A stretch of DNA of 64,000 nucleotides, from the NCBI GenBank assembly GCA_937941455.1, contig CALDHM010000022.1:1-64000 (forward strand), read 5' to 3'. The notes beneath the pieces are model-generated. The model searched no databases. It was not told the origin of the DNA and saw only the letters and a program-made list of their open reading frames with translations. The position numbers were made by a program, and so were the translations under genes. Numbering within the stretch: position 1 is the stretch's first letter; every line of letters starts with the position of its first letter. The DNA is from an uncultured Pirellulaceae bacterium (GTDB lineage Bacteria; Planctomycetota; Planctomycetia; Pirellulales; Pirellulaceae). Of this stretch, positions 17,410 to 27,033 are shown piece by piece.

Positions 17410-20400
17410 CTAGTCACTGGGCGGCGGTTGGCGACGAGCCTTGCGTTTCGCATCGAGCAAACGAGAGGTGTGCGATTGACTGTCCTGCTGCTCGGTTGGT
17501 TTCACCGACCTCGGGGGGGGAGGTTCCCGCTCACGGTTCTGTTCGCTGGCCAGGACCCTTGTCAATTGATCTTTGCCGCTTTCCTTCCCCGAGTCGAGGC
17601 TAGGATCGAACCTTGTTTCCGCATGGCGCGACTCGAGTTGCCGGCTGATTTCCGATTTTTTGGAGCGTAGCCGCTCGAGGTTCGTCGACAGCTGTTGATT
17701 TTCGGGTTGTCTCATCATCCGCCGAGCTGCCGCCGACAACTGGCTAATCCAGCCCGTACCCACGGCCACTCGCCGAACAAACACATCGGCCAGGAAAATC
17801 CAAGAACCGAGGACGAGAATCAAGGGCCACATTGCTTGGATAGCGGATGTGTGCCGTAGCGTTGGCCGAAACGGATTTAGGGACAACGATTCGGAAAAGT
17901 CGCCGCGTCCCGCCAGCGGCGGCGCCAAAATCCCCGTGTCACTCGCCCCAATCGGTTTGAGGGCCGTCAGGTTTTCGAGCAGAGACAAATTGGTTTCGCG
18001 ATCGGAGTATTCTGTCGAATAAGGCACGCTGATGCCGGCAGTCAATCGTTCGTAGCCCTCACCGGGCATGAGCATCAGCAAATAATTGCCTGCCTCAGCC
18101 GCGTCAAACTCGGCTTCATATCGCCCCGGACCCGTTTGCGAAAAATTGATGTCGAAACCGTTTCCTGATCCGCCTTGTCCCCCGGTCGGCCGCACGCCAC
18201 GGGCAACGATGTTCAGCGAATTGATGAACTCATCCTGTTCGTTTATCGCCGTCACAACAATCCGACACTTGTTGTCGCGCAGGTCTGTACTCATCGAGAA
18301 ATTCGCGTTCTCGGTAACCGCTCGCATGGCATAACGGACCATCTGTGTGAACAGCTTGTCATAATACTCGCTGCCTTGCCACGACGTCGTCCAAAGTTTT
18401 CCCGCGTCGCTGGTAAAGACGACGGTCCGACCAAGTTCGTATCGCCATGCAGCAAGAAGCGTTGTGTTCTCGGTATTGTCCCGCGGGTCACCGGCGATCA
18501 ACAATTGCTCGACCAGCGGATTTCGTTTGATCGAAGTCATGACATACCCGAAAAACGGCGGCAAGGCATCAGGATCGATACCTTGAAGGATTTCGTGTCG
18601 GCTACTCATTAAGTTGCCGATGGCGACCATTCCCCCTTTGTTTTCTTTGATGATCGGTTTGGCGACTCGCCGCGCCTCGCGCTGATAGATTTTCGGCAAG
18701 GCGCGCCCATCATTGACCTCGTAATACTTCCCGCCAGTTTTGCTAGCAATGTCCCGGAGGAGCATGCTGTTGGCTGGTCCGTGAGTGCCGATGGCCACTG
18801 TGGAGATCAAGATTTTCTCGTCGCGAAACCGCTGTAACAAGATGGGCTTCGGAGGGGCCGGATCGCCATCGCTAATGATGATCATATGCTTCATGGAGGC
18901 CGGGCATTTGATCAACCCATTCAATGCAAGTTCCATCGAGGAATCGAAATCGGGCATGTCCCCCGGAACCATGCGGTTGATCAAATTGAGCATCCGGGGA
19001 CGATTCTCGGAGATCCGAGCCATTCCGTCAGGGAGTTGCCACAGCCATTTGCTGCGCCCGACACGAAAATCCCACTCGACCACGCCACAGAAGTCCATCG
19101 GGCCGAGGCATTTGAGCGCTTCTTGACCGACCTTGATTTGCCAAAAGTTTCCACGTTCCATCTCGGAGGCATGCATGACCATCGCCAGTGCCCCCACAGC
19201 GCTGATCTTGTCATTCTTGATTTGGAAATCGACCGGCATGGCCTTTTCCAGCTCAGTGTTCGACCATCCTCCGACGCCAAAGGATCGATCGCCTCCGATC
19301 ATGACGATCCCGCAACCCAATTCGCGGCAATTATTGACGAGAATTTGCACCTGCTCGTCCGAGAAACCCACCACATTCGCGCCGAATCCCGAGGTGCGAG
19401 GAACGTTCGCCAATATAATGGTGTCGTACTGCAATAATTCAGCCGCTGACGAATACAATCGATCGGTTTGCATCACGTCGACCTCGATTGCGGCCGCCTG
19501 CAAACGATCGACGAGCGTCAGGAATTCCCCGGGAAATTCGGCATCTTCGATCAGTAGCACCCGCCCCTTGCCTCGCACATTTATGAAAGCGCTGCTGGAG
19601 TTGTTTTTCGCCACCAGGTCCTGGTTGACATCGTCCGGCAGGAAGGCGGCTTCGAGATTGACCAGGTCGGCATGCTCCAGTTGATGCTGGAAAACAATCA
19701 CGTTTTTGCCGGGCTCGAGTGTCACGCGCTGCCGTGCGATCAACTCCTCACGGCCGTCGATTTTTTGCTTCAGGACTAGTTCGCCGTTGACCTGCGCCGA
19801 TTCGTTGTCGGATGCGGGAGTATTTTCATTGTTCAAAATCACCCGTGCTTCGAACGGTTGGTCAGTGCGAACGTCGTTGGGCACCAATAACCTCTCGATG
19901 GCCACGTCGTTCATCCACTGCAGCGGCACGGGTACAACGTCGATGCCAATGTCGTCTTTGGCAAAGGCACTAGCCAGCGTCAGCACATCGCCCACGTTTT
20001 CATTTCCGTCGGTGACCAAGACCACCCGCCGGGCCGTATTTTCCGGAAAGCCCGCTTTGGCCAACCGCAACGCAGCCTCGATATTCGTCGATTCCGTGGC
20101 GATCGGCATTTCGGTCTTGGCAACGATCGGCAAGGAACCTTCGTAGGGCGACGCCTCGAATTGGGCGTTCGTACCGAAGACGATCACGCCAGCGAGGTCT
20201 CCCGTCCCCTCTCCCTGATTACGGCGCCGATGCAGCTCCACCGATTCCGCGACATATCGGATCATCGCCTCGCGTTGCTCGCGGGGAATACTCTCGGATT
20301 GATCCAGCAAATAGATTACGGTCAGGCGGTTCCTGATGTCGCGCCAATAGATTTCGGCCAGTGCGAATACCAAAGCCGTGTAGACCAGGGACCTCAGTAA

Positions 20401-20526
20401 AATCGCCATCCAGCCGCGGTAGCGTCCCAGCCCTGCCAAACTGTTCCAGCTCATCAACCAAATCACGGGGAGCAAGGCGAGCAGCCACAACATGCCGGGG
20501 CGATCGAATCCAACTTCCTGAGACAT
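17410..20526 (-). CDS. Large membrane VWA / GATase-like protein
   Basis: 1038 residues from ATG 20526, with GAGGCGAG upstream. Two N-terminal membrane helices (about 12-30 and 40-60) lead to a VWA domain with a MIDAS motif DQSES at 75-79. A beta-rich Ig-like region follows. Next is a class I glutamine amidotransferase-like fold (VLLIEDAEFPGEFLTLVDRL to GGDRSFGVGGW) and a second VWA-like domain (MIIISDGDPAPPKP). The C-terminus has one membrane helix (MWPLILVLGSWIFLADVFV) and a basic tail. The layout matches proteins found beside BatA/MoxR operons in planctomycetes. It has no such partner here. The function is unknown; metal-dependent adhesion or envelope assembly is inferred. Confidence 0.92.
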   Translation of the reverse strand: MSQEVGFDRPGMLWLLALLPVIWLMSWNSLAGLGRYRGWMAILLRSLVYTALVFALAEIYWRDIRNRLTVIYLLDQSESIPREQREAMIRYVAESVELHRRRNQGEGTGDLAGVIVFGTNAQFEASPYEGSLPIVAKTEMPIATESTNIEAALRLAKAGFPENTARRVVLVTDGNENVGDVLTLASAFAKDDIGIDVVPVPLQWMNDVAIERLLVPNDVRTDQPFEARVILNNENTPASDNESAQVNGELVLKQKIDGREELIARQRVTLEPGKNVIVFQHQLEHADLVNLEAAFLPDDVNQDLVAKNNSSSAFINVRGKGRVLLIEDAEFPGEFLTLVDRLQAAAIEVDVMQTDRLYSSAAELLQYDTIILANVPRTSGFGANVVGFSDEQVQILVNNCRELGCGIVMIGGDRSFGVGGWSNTELEKAMPVDFQIKNDKISAVGALAMVMHASEMERGNFWQIKVGQEALKCLGPMDFCGVVEWDFRVGRSKWLWQLPDGMARISENRPRMLNLINRMVPGDMPDFDSSMELALNGLIKCPASMKHMIIISDGDPAPPKPILLQRFRDEKILISTVAIGTHGPANSMLLRDIASKTGGKYYEVNDGRALPKIYQREARRVAKPIIKENKGGMVAIGNLMSSRHEILQGIDPDALPPFFGYVMTSIKRNPLVEQLLIAGDPRDNTENTTLLAAWRYELGRTVVFTSDAGKLWTTSWQGSEYYDKLFTQMVRYAMRAVTENANFSMSTDLRDNKCRIVVTAINEQDEFINSLNIVARGVRPTGGQGGSGNGFDINFSQTGPGRYEAEFDAAEAGNYLLMLMPGEGYERLTAGISVPYSTEYSDRETNLSLLENLTALKPIGASDTGILAPPLAGRGDFSESLSLNPFRPTLRHTSAIQAMWPLILVLGSWIFLADVFVRRVAVGTGWISQLSAAARRMMRQPENQQLSTNLERLRSKKSEISRQLESRHAETRFDPSLDSGKESGKDQLTRVLASEQNREREPPPPRSVKPTEQQDSQSHTSRLLDAKRKARRQPPPSD

Positions 20527-21139
20527 GATGACTCGCCTCGATAAGGGCCTCAAGCTACCGCCGTTGATTGTAATCGTCCGCAGTCCAAGGCATCAACGCC
20601 GAACAACGATTTTCGTAGCGCCCGCACCATCGACTTTGACTACACCACCATCACGTCGCCGTCGTCAAAAAGCCTAACGGCCCCCGCATCGAAGGAACCA
20701 TAACGTGCAGCAACCTTTTCGACGATGCTGGAAGGCCTGGCATTATCTTGAATTTCAAAAAGTTTGATGTTGTACTCCGACTGTGCGCAGCATTGCGGTC
20801 CTCTTACTCGTTTCAATCTCGCGAAACCGAGCAAATTTTTGAATCTTTCGAGTAAACGTCAACACGATGGGGTTTGGTTCTCGTTTCCCGCTCCTCTGAC
20901 ACCGAACGTATCTACCAACTGCCAACCATCGTATGAACCCCTGTGTGGAAAATAAAGCCACAGTGAGGCTCTAGACGCCCCAAACGGAACGCATCAAGGC
21001 CAATCGCGACCATCGCCCCGCGCAAGCCGCCTTCGCTGCGTCAGCGGAACGGCGCAAGCCGTCCGGTACGATATTCGATGTTCCCATACCGGTGGGCTTG
21101 CGCCTTTTCGCTTACTTTTGGTGCGCGCTGATGGAGTCA
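20527..21139. other. Intergenic region without a recognised gene
   Basis: About 610 bases between the VWA gene and the HsdM remnant. Six-frame reading shows only short frames without family resemblance. A GC-rich stretch at about 21010-21120 has imperfect inverted words (GCGCAAGCCGCC / GGTGGGCTTGCGCC). No promoter was assigned. Confidence 0.5.
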
Positions 21140-21390
21140 CTATAGTTTTGATCCGCCCGGGTCTTGCGCTTCCATTGTTTCCATGATCGCGCCGTCAAGC
21201 GGTAGCAGCGATTTCCAGCCGAGTTCCTTGGGGATGCTCGACTTCTGGTTGTAAGGCAATTCGGTTAGCTGATCGGCCATTCTCAGGAAGAGCAGCATCG
21301 TGAGCTGTTCGACGTACTCCACGCACGAGAGCCCGCCCGCTGCACCACTCCGGCGAAGCTCCACGCCCGTTTGCCAAGTTGATCTGCATC
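21140..21390 (-). pseudogene. hsdM: N-terminal remnant of type I methyltransferase HsdM
   Basis: A short frame reads LSCVEYVEQLTMLLFLRMAD, then SSIPKELGWKSLL, the characteristic N-terminal helical region of HsdM. Just upstream, a different frame gives AWSFAGVVQRAG, which fits the preceding HsdM segment (W-x-FA-x-VL-R), so a frameshift separates the two. The match ends at a stop at about 21140, and none of the methylase motifs (such as NPPF) follow. The gene is a truncated, frameshifted fragment, the last of a decayed minus-strand hsd locus. Confidence 0.8.
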
Positions 21391-21589
21391 AATGTTTTCA
21401 ACTTTCAATTCAGCGAATCAACCAGTCAGCTATTCAATTGTTAATCAGTCTGTTCTGCTCCCCACCCTTTGCAAAGAGGGAACCGGAAATGATTATTGTT
21501 TTTTTGCGGGCCGTTTGTTGCGTGGCGTTTTGGCCTTCAGTCGCGTCAAAACTTTTTCTTTCTTATTTGTGCCCGCCTCTCCATGCGTC

Positions 21590-21720
21590 AGAGGGTCTAA
21601 CAAACCAGTTCCCTTCTCCTTCCTCATCCCTTGCAGGAGAGGGGCCGTTATGACTTTTCCAAACTCTCCCCTCTCCTCTTTGCGGGCGAGGGGGCGGGGA
21701 TAAGGGGTTGCGGCTGTACT
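21590..21720. repeat. Repeat-like insertion of CT/GA-rich inverted sequence
   Basis: Sequence of the form CCTTGCAGGAGAGGGG ... CCCCTCTCCTCTTTGCGGGCG at about 21624-21697 resembles the abundant 'CTCTCCCTTTGCGGGAGAGGG' intergenic elements of many bacteria. It interrupts the region between HsdS and HsdM remnants. Boundaries are approximate. Confidence 0.5.
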
Positions 21721-21806
21721 CTTTCGCGGCGTCTTGGTCTTTCCCTTACCATGCTTCTCCGCCTGGGCCTGGCGTTCATGCTCCTCGCCCTCCGCAGCAA
21801 TCCGTT

Positions 21807-22223
21807 TCAGCAACTCGCTTTTAGCAACTCGCTCGCTGGTTCGTCACTGGGGTCTTGCCGAACGAGTTCGCCGGTAAAGGCATGCCGCAGAATCGATTGC
21901 CGCAGGCCGGTTGAATTTTACAGGCATGCATTGAGATCGTGATTAAGATCATCAATATCAGAGAGCTGATCCTCAACCATCTCGACGAGAACGTCCTGTT
22001 CCGTCTGCGGAGGAAGTGGAACTGCCACAGGGCGGACATCGCTACCAGATATTCCCGCCTGCCCGGCGGTCGTTCGCATTCGCTGTTCGATAAACTTGCG
22101 AGCCACACAGACATTCGAAGCAATTGCAAAAAAGGAAGGCGTGGCGATCAGCGGAATCGGTCTCGCACGAATCAACTTATCAGGATGAACGATTTGCTCG
22201 TCTATACTTGGTACGACAGCACT
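21807..22223 (-). pseudogene. hsdS: C-terminal remnant of specificity subunit HsdS
   Basis: The frame reads SIDEQIVHPDKLIRARP, then SFFAIASNVCVARKFIEQRM, PLPPQTEQDVLVEMVEDQL and, after an in-frame TAA at 21920-21918, NSTGLRQSILRHAFTGELVRQDPSDEP. This is the second target-recognition/conserved end of HsdS. Translation then runs into a TGA at 21809-21807 caused by a 14-base offset duplication (AGCAACTCGCT at 21809-21819 and 21823-21833). The rest of the tail (ELLKRIAAEGEEHERQ) resumes in another frame. It continues in frame from the HsdR remnant upstream. Confidence 0.85.
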
Positions 22224-22418
22224 GAGCGCCTTGCGGTCGAGTTACAGCGTTTAATCTGCAGAGCCGAACCCTGACTTAATGGGATACTCACGTACGGCGA
22301 TTCCGCGGCCGGCTTTCAGGTCGAGTTTGTCGCGGTTCTGCACAATCCAACCGGATGCGGTGAGCTTCGCACCGATCTCACGTCGCGACTTTCGTTCCGG
22401 GGCTTCAGGCATTTGCAT
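22224..22418 (-). pseudogene. hsdR: N-terminal remnant of restriction subunit HsdR
   Basis: From ATG 22418 (or 22412) the frame reads MPEAPERKSRREIGAKL, ASGWIVQNRDKLDLKAG and GIAVREYPIKSGFGSAD, the standard start of type I restriction subunit R. Two TAA stops (22253-22251 and 22244-22242) replace what should be the tyrosines of ADYTLY. After LDRKAL the protein switches, still in frame, to the HsdS C-terminal part. About 700 codons of HsdR, including the nuclease and helicase motifs, are absent. Confidence 0.85.
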
Positions 22419-22427
22419 AAGCCACGG

Positions 22428-22640
22428 TTATCGTGGTTTGTACTTCTTCAACGTCATCTTCTCAGGCTGCTTGATCGCGAAGAGAAACTTGTCCAAATCG
22501 CTTCGCTAGCACAAGCGATAGCCGTTGGCCGGATTGCGTCGGACAGGGGGCTTGTCGGCCTTGGCGTATGCCCCCAGAGAGTTCTGGGTAACGCCTAACA
22601 ACTTTGCCTCCTCCGCAGTTTTCAAAACTCGCTCAGTTTG
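22428..22640 (-). pseudogene. Remnant of a MerR/excisionase-like HTH protein
   Basis: The frame reads TAEEAKLLGVTQNSLGAYAK, then RRNPANGYRL, an interrupting TAG at 22508-22506, and RSDLDKFLFAIKQPEK before a TAA at 22430-22428. This is the helix-turn-helix fold of excisionase/MerR-like small regulators that commonly precede restriction or integrase genes. It ends ten bases before the HsdR start, so it was probably the first gene of the locus. A clear start codon was not found. Confidence 0.75.
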
Positions 22641-22645
22641 GTCAT

Positions 22646-23154
22646 TGGTTCGTCGCCGGTGTTGGTGCCGCGGATAACTATTCTGAGTTCAGCAGAGTCT
22701 GCAAGCGCTGGACATTAAGGAAAAGGTATGGGGCGGCGTTGCGGTGATTTTGCATCGATAATTGTTCGGGAAGTCCGCGAGCGGTTGATTGATTAGGGAG
22801 CGGCAGGGCAATCGCTGAGTGCTAGCGACCGTGCTGGCGGCTGATGCTGGCGTTGTTGAGGCTGCTTTGCGCGGCGCTCCATGGGATTTTGTCTACCAAT
22901 CGCTGGGACGGACGGATAAGAGCGGTATCCCAAAACTTATTCTCGTATACGCGTCGGGCTACGTCGCGTGACAGTTTTGCGATAGGCTCGAAGCAACGGT
23001 CTTTATCTTTTGTCTCTTTGTGGAATAGCGACCCCTCTTCGGTCGATAAAACTGTAAGGTGTGCGCAGATCTTGACGTCTGCAAGCGGTTGGCGATGGCC
23101 TAGATCATCGGAAGGCCTGCCAACGTTTCGGTTTCGGAATCGGGCGGTTTCCCA
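22646..23154. other. Intergenic region without a recognised gene
   Basis: About 510 bases between the dead restriction locus and the TPR gene. No frame resembles a known family. The promoter of the TPR-ExbB-ExbD operon should lie here, but no clear -35/-10 pair was found. Confidence 0.5.
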
Positions 23155-26154
23155 GTGTCAGGCCACAGTCTAAAAATCGGTCTTGCCGCAGTGAGCTTGA
23201 CGCTCGTCGCTGTGGCGGTGAACGTTGCCGCCGCGCAACAGCGCACGCCGTCGCGCCTGGTCTTGGTGGAACGGCAACGCGTCGAGGACGAATTTCGGCT
23301 GGCGGCCGGTTTTTACGAACGCGAGCAGTGGCAGGAATGCGTGCAGGCCCTGACGGATTTCATTCGGCGGTATCCGCAGACGGAGGAGGCGAAGTTAGCC
23401 TATTTCTATTTGGGAGATTGCCACTTAAGTTTGGGGGATTTGCGGCGTGCCCGTGGAGCTTACCAGACCTTTATTTTGGCCCACCCCAATCACGCTTTGC
23501 AAGAACTTGCCGTGTTTCGCACCGCCGAAATTTTGGCTCGGTTGCAGGATCGCCAAGCGGCGCGGATGTTACAAAATTTCCTGCGGAATTATCCCCAATC
23601 GGAGTATCGCGAATACGCTTGGCTCTACCTCGGAAAACGGCAGCTCGAGGACGGCGATCTGGGGGCAGCGTTGCAAGCGTTCGAGTCGGCGCTGATGGAG
23701 AATCCGGAAAGTGCCCTTGCTGACGATTACCGATTCGGCCTAGCCTGCGCTCTGCAGGGTCTCGGCCAAATCGAGGAGGCTGCTCGGTTTTTCCAAATGC
23801 TCGAAGTCAGCGACAATGCCGACCTGCGCGCCAGTGCCCAAGTGCGACTGGCCCGCATCGAGCTTGACCGTGGCGACCTGGATGCGGCCGATCAGCGGCT
23901 GGATCGGTTGTTAAGCTCCAAAGAAGTCGACAGGGGGATGCGGGCCGAAGCGATGTTCTTTGCGGCGCAAGCGAAAATCCGGCGCGCGGACGAAGAGGCT
24001 GCCAGGGATTTGTTCGAATCGAGTTTGCAAATGGGATTGCCGCGTGACTGGCAACCTTTTGCCGTGTACGAGTTGGCTCGGTTGGCCTTCGAGCGACAGG
24101 ATTTTGCGACGCTCGAGCAGACCAGCCGCACGCTCGTCGAGCAGTTCCCGAAGTCGCCGCAAGCCCTCGCGGCCGTCGGCCGACAGGCGCGAGCCTTGTT
24201 CGACCAACGGCGATACACCGATTTGATTGCCTACCTCAAAGGCCTGGACGGAAAATTGCCCGATTGGCGTCGGCAAAGCGATTTGGCCGAATTGCTCGGC
24301 AGGGGACTCTATGCGACGCAGAAGCACGCCGAAGCCGCTCAAGTATTCGAGCGGTTGCTCGCCGATGCTCAAGGAATCAAGCCCGAGCAAGTCTTGATCT
24401 GGAAATATTTTCAAGCGGCTTCCTTGCTCGGAGTCGGGAATTTCGAGGCGGCTCGCCGCATCATCGAGCGGCTCGATTGGACAGCTTTGCCAGACGCATC
24501 GCAAGGGAAATGGCATTTACTTGCCGGGCATCTCGCCGTGGCGGCTGAACGATTCGATGCGGCCGCCGAGCATTACGGTCATGCGATCGCGGCCAACGGC
24601 GACGCGGAGGATGAACGCGTCGCGCGGGAAGGGTTGCTTAAGGTCAGGCTGCTGCAAGGAGACCCGGCGCGTGTCGCCGAAGTGTTCGAGGAACATTTTC
24701 CCGGCCGGCCCCAATCGGAGTTCTCGGGAATGCTTGGCAAGCTTGCGAACAACTTGCTGAGGGCCAAGGATTATGCCACTGCCGAGCGGCTGTTTACGAT
24801 TCTTGCCCAGCCCGACGCTGACGGGCAGCGTGATCCGCAAGGGGTTGCCGGCTTGGGTTGGTTGGCTTTCGAGCAGAATCACTTCGATGTGGCGGATAAG
24901 CTGTTCCGCGAGGCGCTCGACCTCGATCCCGAATCCGCTCGCCGCGGCGATCTGTGCGTCGCGCTGGGGCGGATTGCCGAGCACCGTCAGGATTGGCCGC
25001 AAGCCGCCGATTGGTATGCACGAGCCGCGGCGAGCAGTAGTGATCGACGCGTCCAAGTCTCCGCTCGCTTCAAGCAGGCAGTCGCCTTGCGGAAGCAGAA
25101 CACCGACGAGACAGCTCAAACGGCGGCAAAGTTGCTATCGGAACTTGCCCCTCGTGCGGAAGCCGAGAGCCTGCGGGTACACATTCTGTACGAACTATCC
25201 TGGCTACGGCAGACTGCTGGAGACACCGCGGGAGCTGCTGCCTTGCTGGAAGAAATTTACAAAAACCATCGCGGCAATTCGATTTGGAGCGACGCGGCGT
25301 TGCGTCTGGCCCAACACCTGTACACGAGCAAACGATTCGCCGAAAGCCGCGAAATTGCCGACGAACTTCTGAGCGAGAATCCAGTGGATGAAATCGCCAC
25401 TCGGGCCCAGTTGTTGCTGGGTCAAATCGCGGTCCAGCAAAAGCAGTGGGCCGAAGCCGCCAACCTCATGGGGGCGGTGGCCGAGAAGCGGGGTGATGCG
25501 CAGATCCGATTCCAAGCAAGGTACTGGCAAGCCGAAGCGACCTACCAGATGAACGATTTCGCGCGAGCCCGCGACTTGTTCCGCGCCCTCTCACCGTCGG
25601 CCGAGCCAAGCGCGGAGAAGTTGGCCCCCTGGATCGAATTGCGGACCGGACAATGTGCCATGCAACTGGCGGACTATCCGACCGCTTATACGATCGGCGT
25701 GGCTGGCCAACAGAAATACGCCCAGTTCGAGCGGCGTTATGAGTTCGTGTTTTTGCAGGGCCGCGCGGAATTCGCCAGAGGGGATTTGGAACTGGCCAAA
25801 GTCACCTTCCAACGTGTCGTCGACTCGCCGGAGGCTCGCCAGACGGAAACCGCTGCTCAGAGCCAATGGCGGATCGGCGAGGCATTGTTCCTGCAAGAGC
25901 GGTTCGCCGAGGCGATCGAGGCCTACTACCGCGTCGATTCGTTGTACGATTTTCCGCACTGGCGGGCCGCGGCGATGTTGCAAGCCGGAAAATGCCAAGA
26001 ACGTTTGCGGAATTATCGTCAAGCCATGATCCTGTATTCCAACTTGTTGAAAAAATTCCCCGACAGTGAATTCGCCGAACAAGCCCGCAAGCGGCTTTCC
26101 GCTCTTGAACGGCAGGTTCGCGTCGATCGTGCGGACAAAAAATTGTTTCGATAG
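23155..26154 (+). CDS. Large secreted TPR protein (ExbBD operon)
   Basis: 999 residues beginning at GTG 23155, with an export signal at residues 1-28 (LAAVSLTLVAVAVNVAAA). The rest is a near-continuous array of TPR helix pairs: YPQTEEAKLAYFYLGDCHLS, FRNYPQSEYREYAWLYLGKRQ and so on to FPDSEFAEQARKRLSALERQ. The pattern resembles the TPR protein YbgF/CpoB of Tol-Pal systems, but much longer. It is the first gene of an operon with exbB (28-base gap), exbD and a TonB-like protein, so a periplasmic scaffold in an energised trans-envelope machine is likely. No enzyme domain is visible. Confidence 0.92.
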   Translation: MSGHSLKIGLAAVSLTLVAVAVNVAAAQQRTPSRLVLVERQRVEDEFRLAAGFYEREQWQECVQALTDFIRRYPQTEEAKLAYFYLGDCHLSLGDLRRARGAYQTFILAHPNHALQELAVFRTAEILARLQDRQAARMLQNFLRNYPQSEYREYAWLYLGKRQLEDGDLGAALQAFESALMENPESALADDYRFGLACALQGLGQIEEAARFFQMLEVSDNADLRASAQVRLARIELDRGDLDAADQRLDRLLSSKEVDRGMRAEAMFFAAQAKIRRADEEAARDLFESSLQMGLPRDWQPFAVYELARLAFERQDFATLEQTSRTLVEQFPKSPQALAAVGRQARALFDQRRYTDLIAYLKGLDGKLPDWRRQSDLAELLGRGLYATQKHAEAAQVFERLLADAQGIKPEQVLIWKYFQAASLLGVGNFEAARRIIERLDWTALPDASQGKWHLLAGHLAVAAERFDAAAEHYGHAIAANGDAEDERVAREGLLKVRLLQGDPARVAEVFEEHFPGRPQSEFSGMLGKLANNLLRAKDYATAERLFTILAQPDADGQRDPQGVAGLGWLAFEQNHFDVADKLFREALDLDPESARRGDLCVALGRIAEHRQDWPQAADWYARAAASSSDRRVQVSARFKQAVALRKQNTDETAQTAAKLLSELAPRAEAESLRVHILYELSWLRQTAGDTAGAAALLEEIYKNHRGNSIWSDAALRLAQHLYTSKRFAESREIADELLSENPVDEIATRAQLLLGQIAVQQKQWAEAANLMGAVAEKRGDAQIRFQARYWQAEATYQMNDFARARDLFRALSPSAEPSAEKLAPWIELRTGQCAMQLADYPTAYTIGVAGQQKYAQFERRYEFVFLQGRAEFARGDLELAKVTFQRVVDSPEARQTETAAQSQWRIGEALFLQERFAEAIEAYYRVDSLYDFPHWRAAAMLQAGKCQERLRNYRQAMILYSNLLKKFPDSEFAEQARKRLSALERQVRVDRADKKLFR

Positions 26155-26182
26155 ATTTCTTTAATCGCAAAGGACTGCGAGC

Positions 26183-27019
26183 ATGTTTCAGCCTCGACCA
26201 TCGGTCACCAGTTTGTTGTTCCTGGCAGCAATCTGCGCGGTCTCGGTGACGATCGCGCAGGACCAAAGCGGCTTCGAGGTAGCGGCAAGCGACCCGGCGG
26301 CCGCCGCGCCGGCCAAGGTCGAGAACACGATCGTGTCGTCGCGCCGGTTGCTGGATGTCATCTATGCCGGTGGGCCGCTGATGATTCCCATCGCGATTTG
26401 CTCGTTTGGCCTGGTGGTCTTCGTGTTCGAGCGGTTCTTTTCACTCAGGAAAAGTCGCATCATTCCAGGTCCGTTCACGAAAAAGTTTTTGGAACAACTC
26501 AAGGAGGGCCAAATCAATCGCGAGGCGGCACTGGCTCTCTGCGAAAAAAACAACTCGTGCATCGCCAAAGTCTTCATGGCGGGACTCCAAAAATGGGGGC
26601 GGTCCGGCGTCGAGGTCGAACAGGCGATTCTCGATGCCGGCGAGCGTGTTTCGAACGAATTGCGGCGCTATTTGAGACTGATCAACGGCATTTCGACGGT
26701 GACGCCGCTACTGGGCTTGCTCGGCACAGTCTTGGGGATGATCCACGCCTTCGATGCGATTTCCGTGGTGGCGCCGAGCCATGCCGATCCGAAGACCCTG
26801 ATTGCTACTGGTATCAGCACGGCGCTGATCACGACAGCCGCTGGCATGAGCGTCGCCATCCCGGCGCTGATCGCCTACCTTTATTTTTCTGGCGTTGTCG
26901 ATCGCCGCATCATGGAGATCGATGCCTTGGGGATGAAAGTTGTGAATGTCATTTCGGCTGAAGCATTGGCCAGCGAGCAGCACCGCGGCGCTCGCCGTTC
27001 ACGCAAGGAAGCTGCCTAG
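26183..27019 (+). CDS. exbB: ExbB/TolQ/MotA-family proton channel subunit
   Basis: 278 residues with an N-terminal hydrophobic export-type segment (residues 8-25) and then the family's three membrane helices: GGPLMIPIAICSFGLVVFVF, GISTVTPLLGLLGTVLGMIH and a third, GISTALITTAAGMSVAIPAL. The cytoplasmic loop is between helices 1 and 2. It uses the proton motive force together with ExbD to drive a TonB-like partner. ExbB, ExbD and the TonB-like protein are adjacent (14 and 18 base gaps), with the TPR protein upstream. Confidence 0.95.
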   Translation: MFQPRPSVTSLLFLAAICAVSVTIAQDQSGFEVAASDPAAAAPAKVENTIVSSRRLLDVIYAGGPLMIPIAICSFGLVVFVFERFFSLRKSRIIPGPFTKKFLEQLKEGQINREAALALCEKNNSCIAKVFMAGLQKWGRSGVEVEQAILDAGERVSNELRRYLRLINGISTVTPLLGLLGTVLGMIHAFDAISVVAPSHADPKTLIATGISTALITTAAGMSVAIPALIAYLYFSGVVDRRIMEIDALGMKVVNVISAEALASEQHRGARRSRKEAA

Positions 27020-27033
27020 GGAGGGGATCTGCC

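Noticed and set aside
21493-21813. A possible small Lys-rich protein of 106 residues
   Set aside because: Its first part matches the shifted HsdS tail and the middle is the translated intergenic repeat; it is decay product, not a gene.
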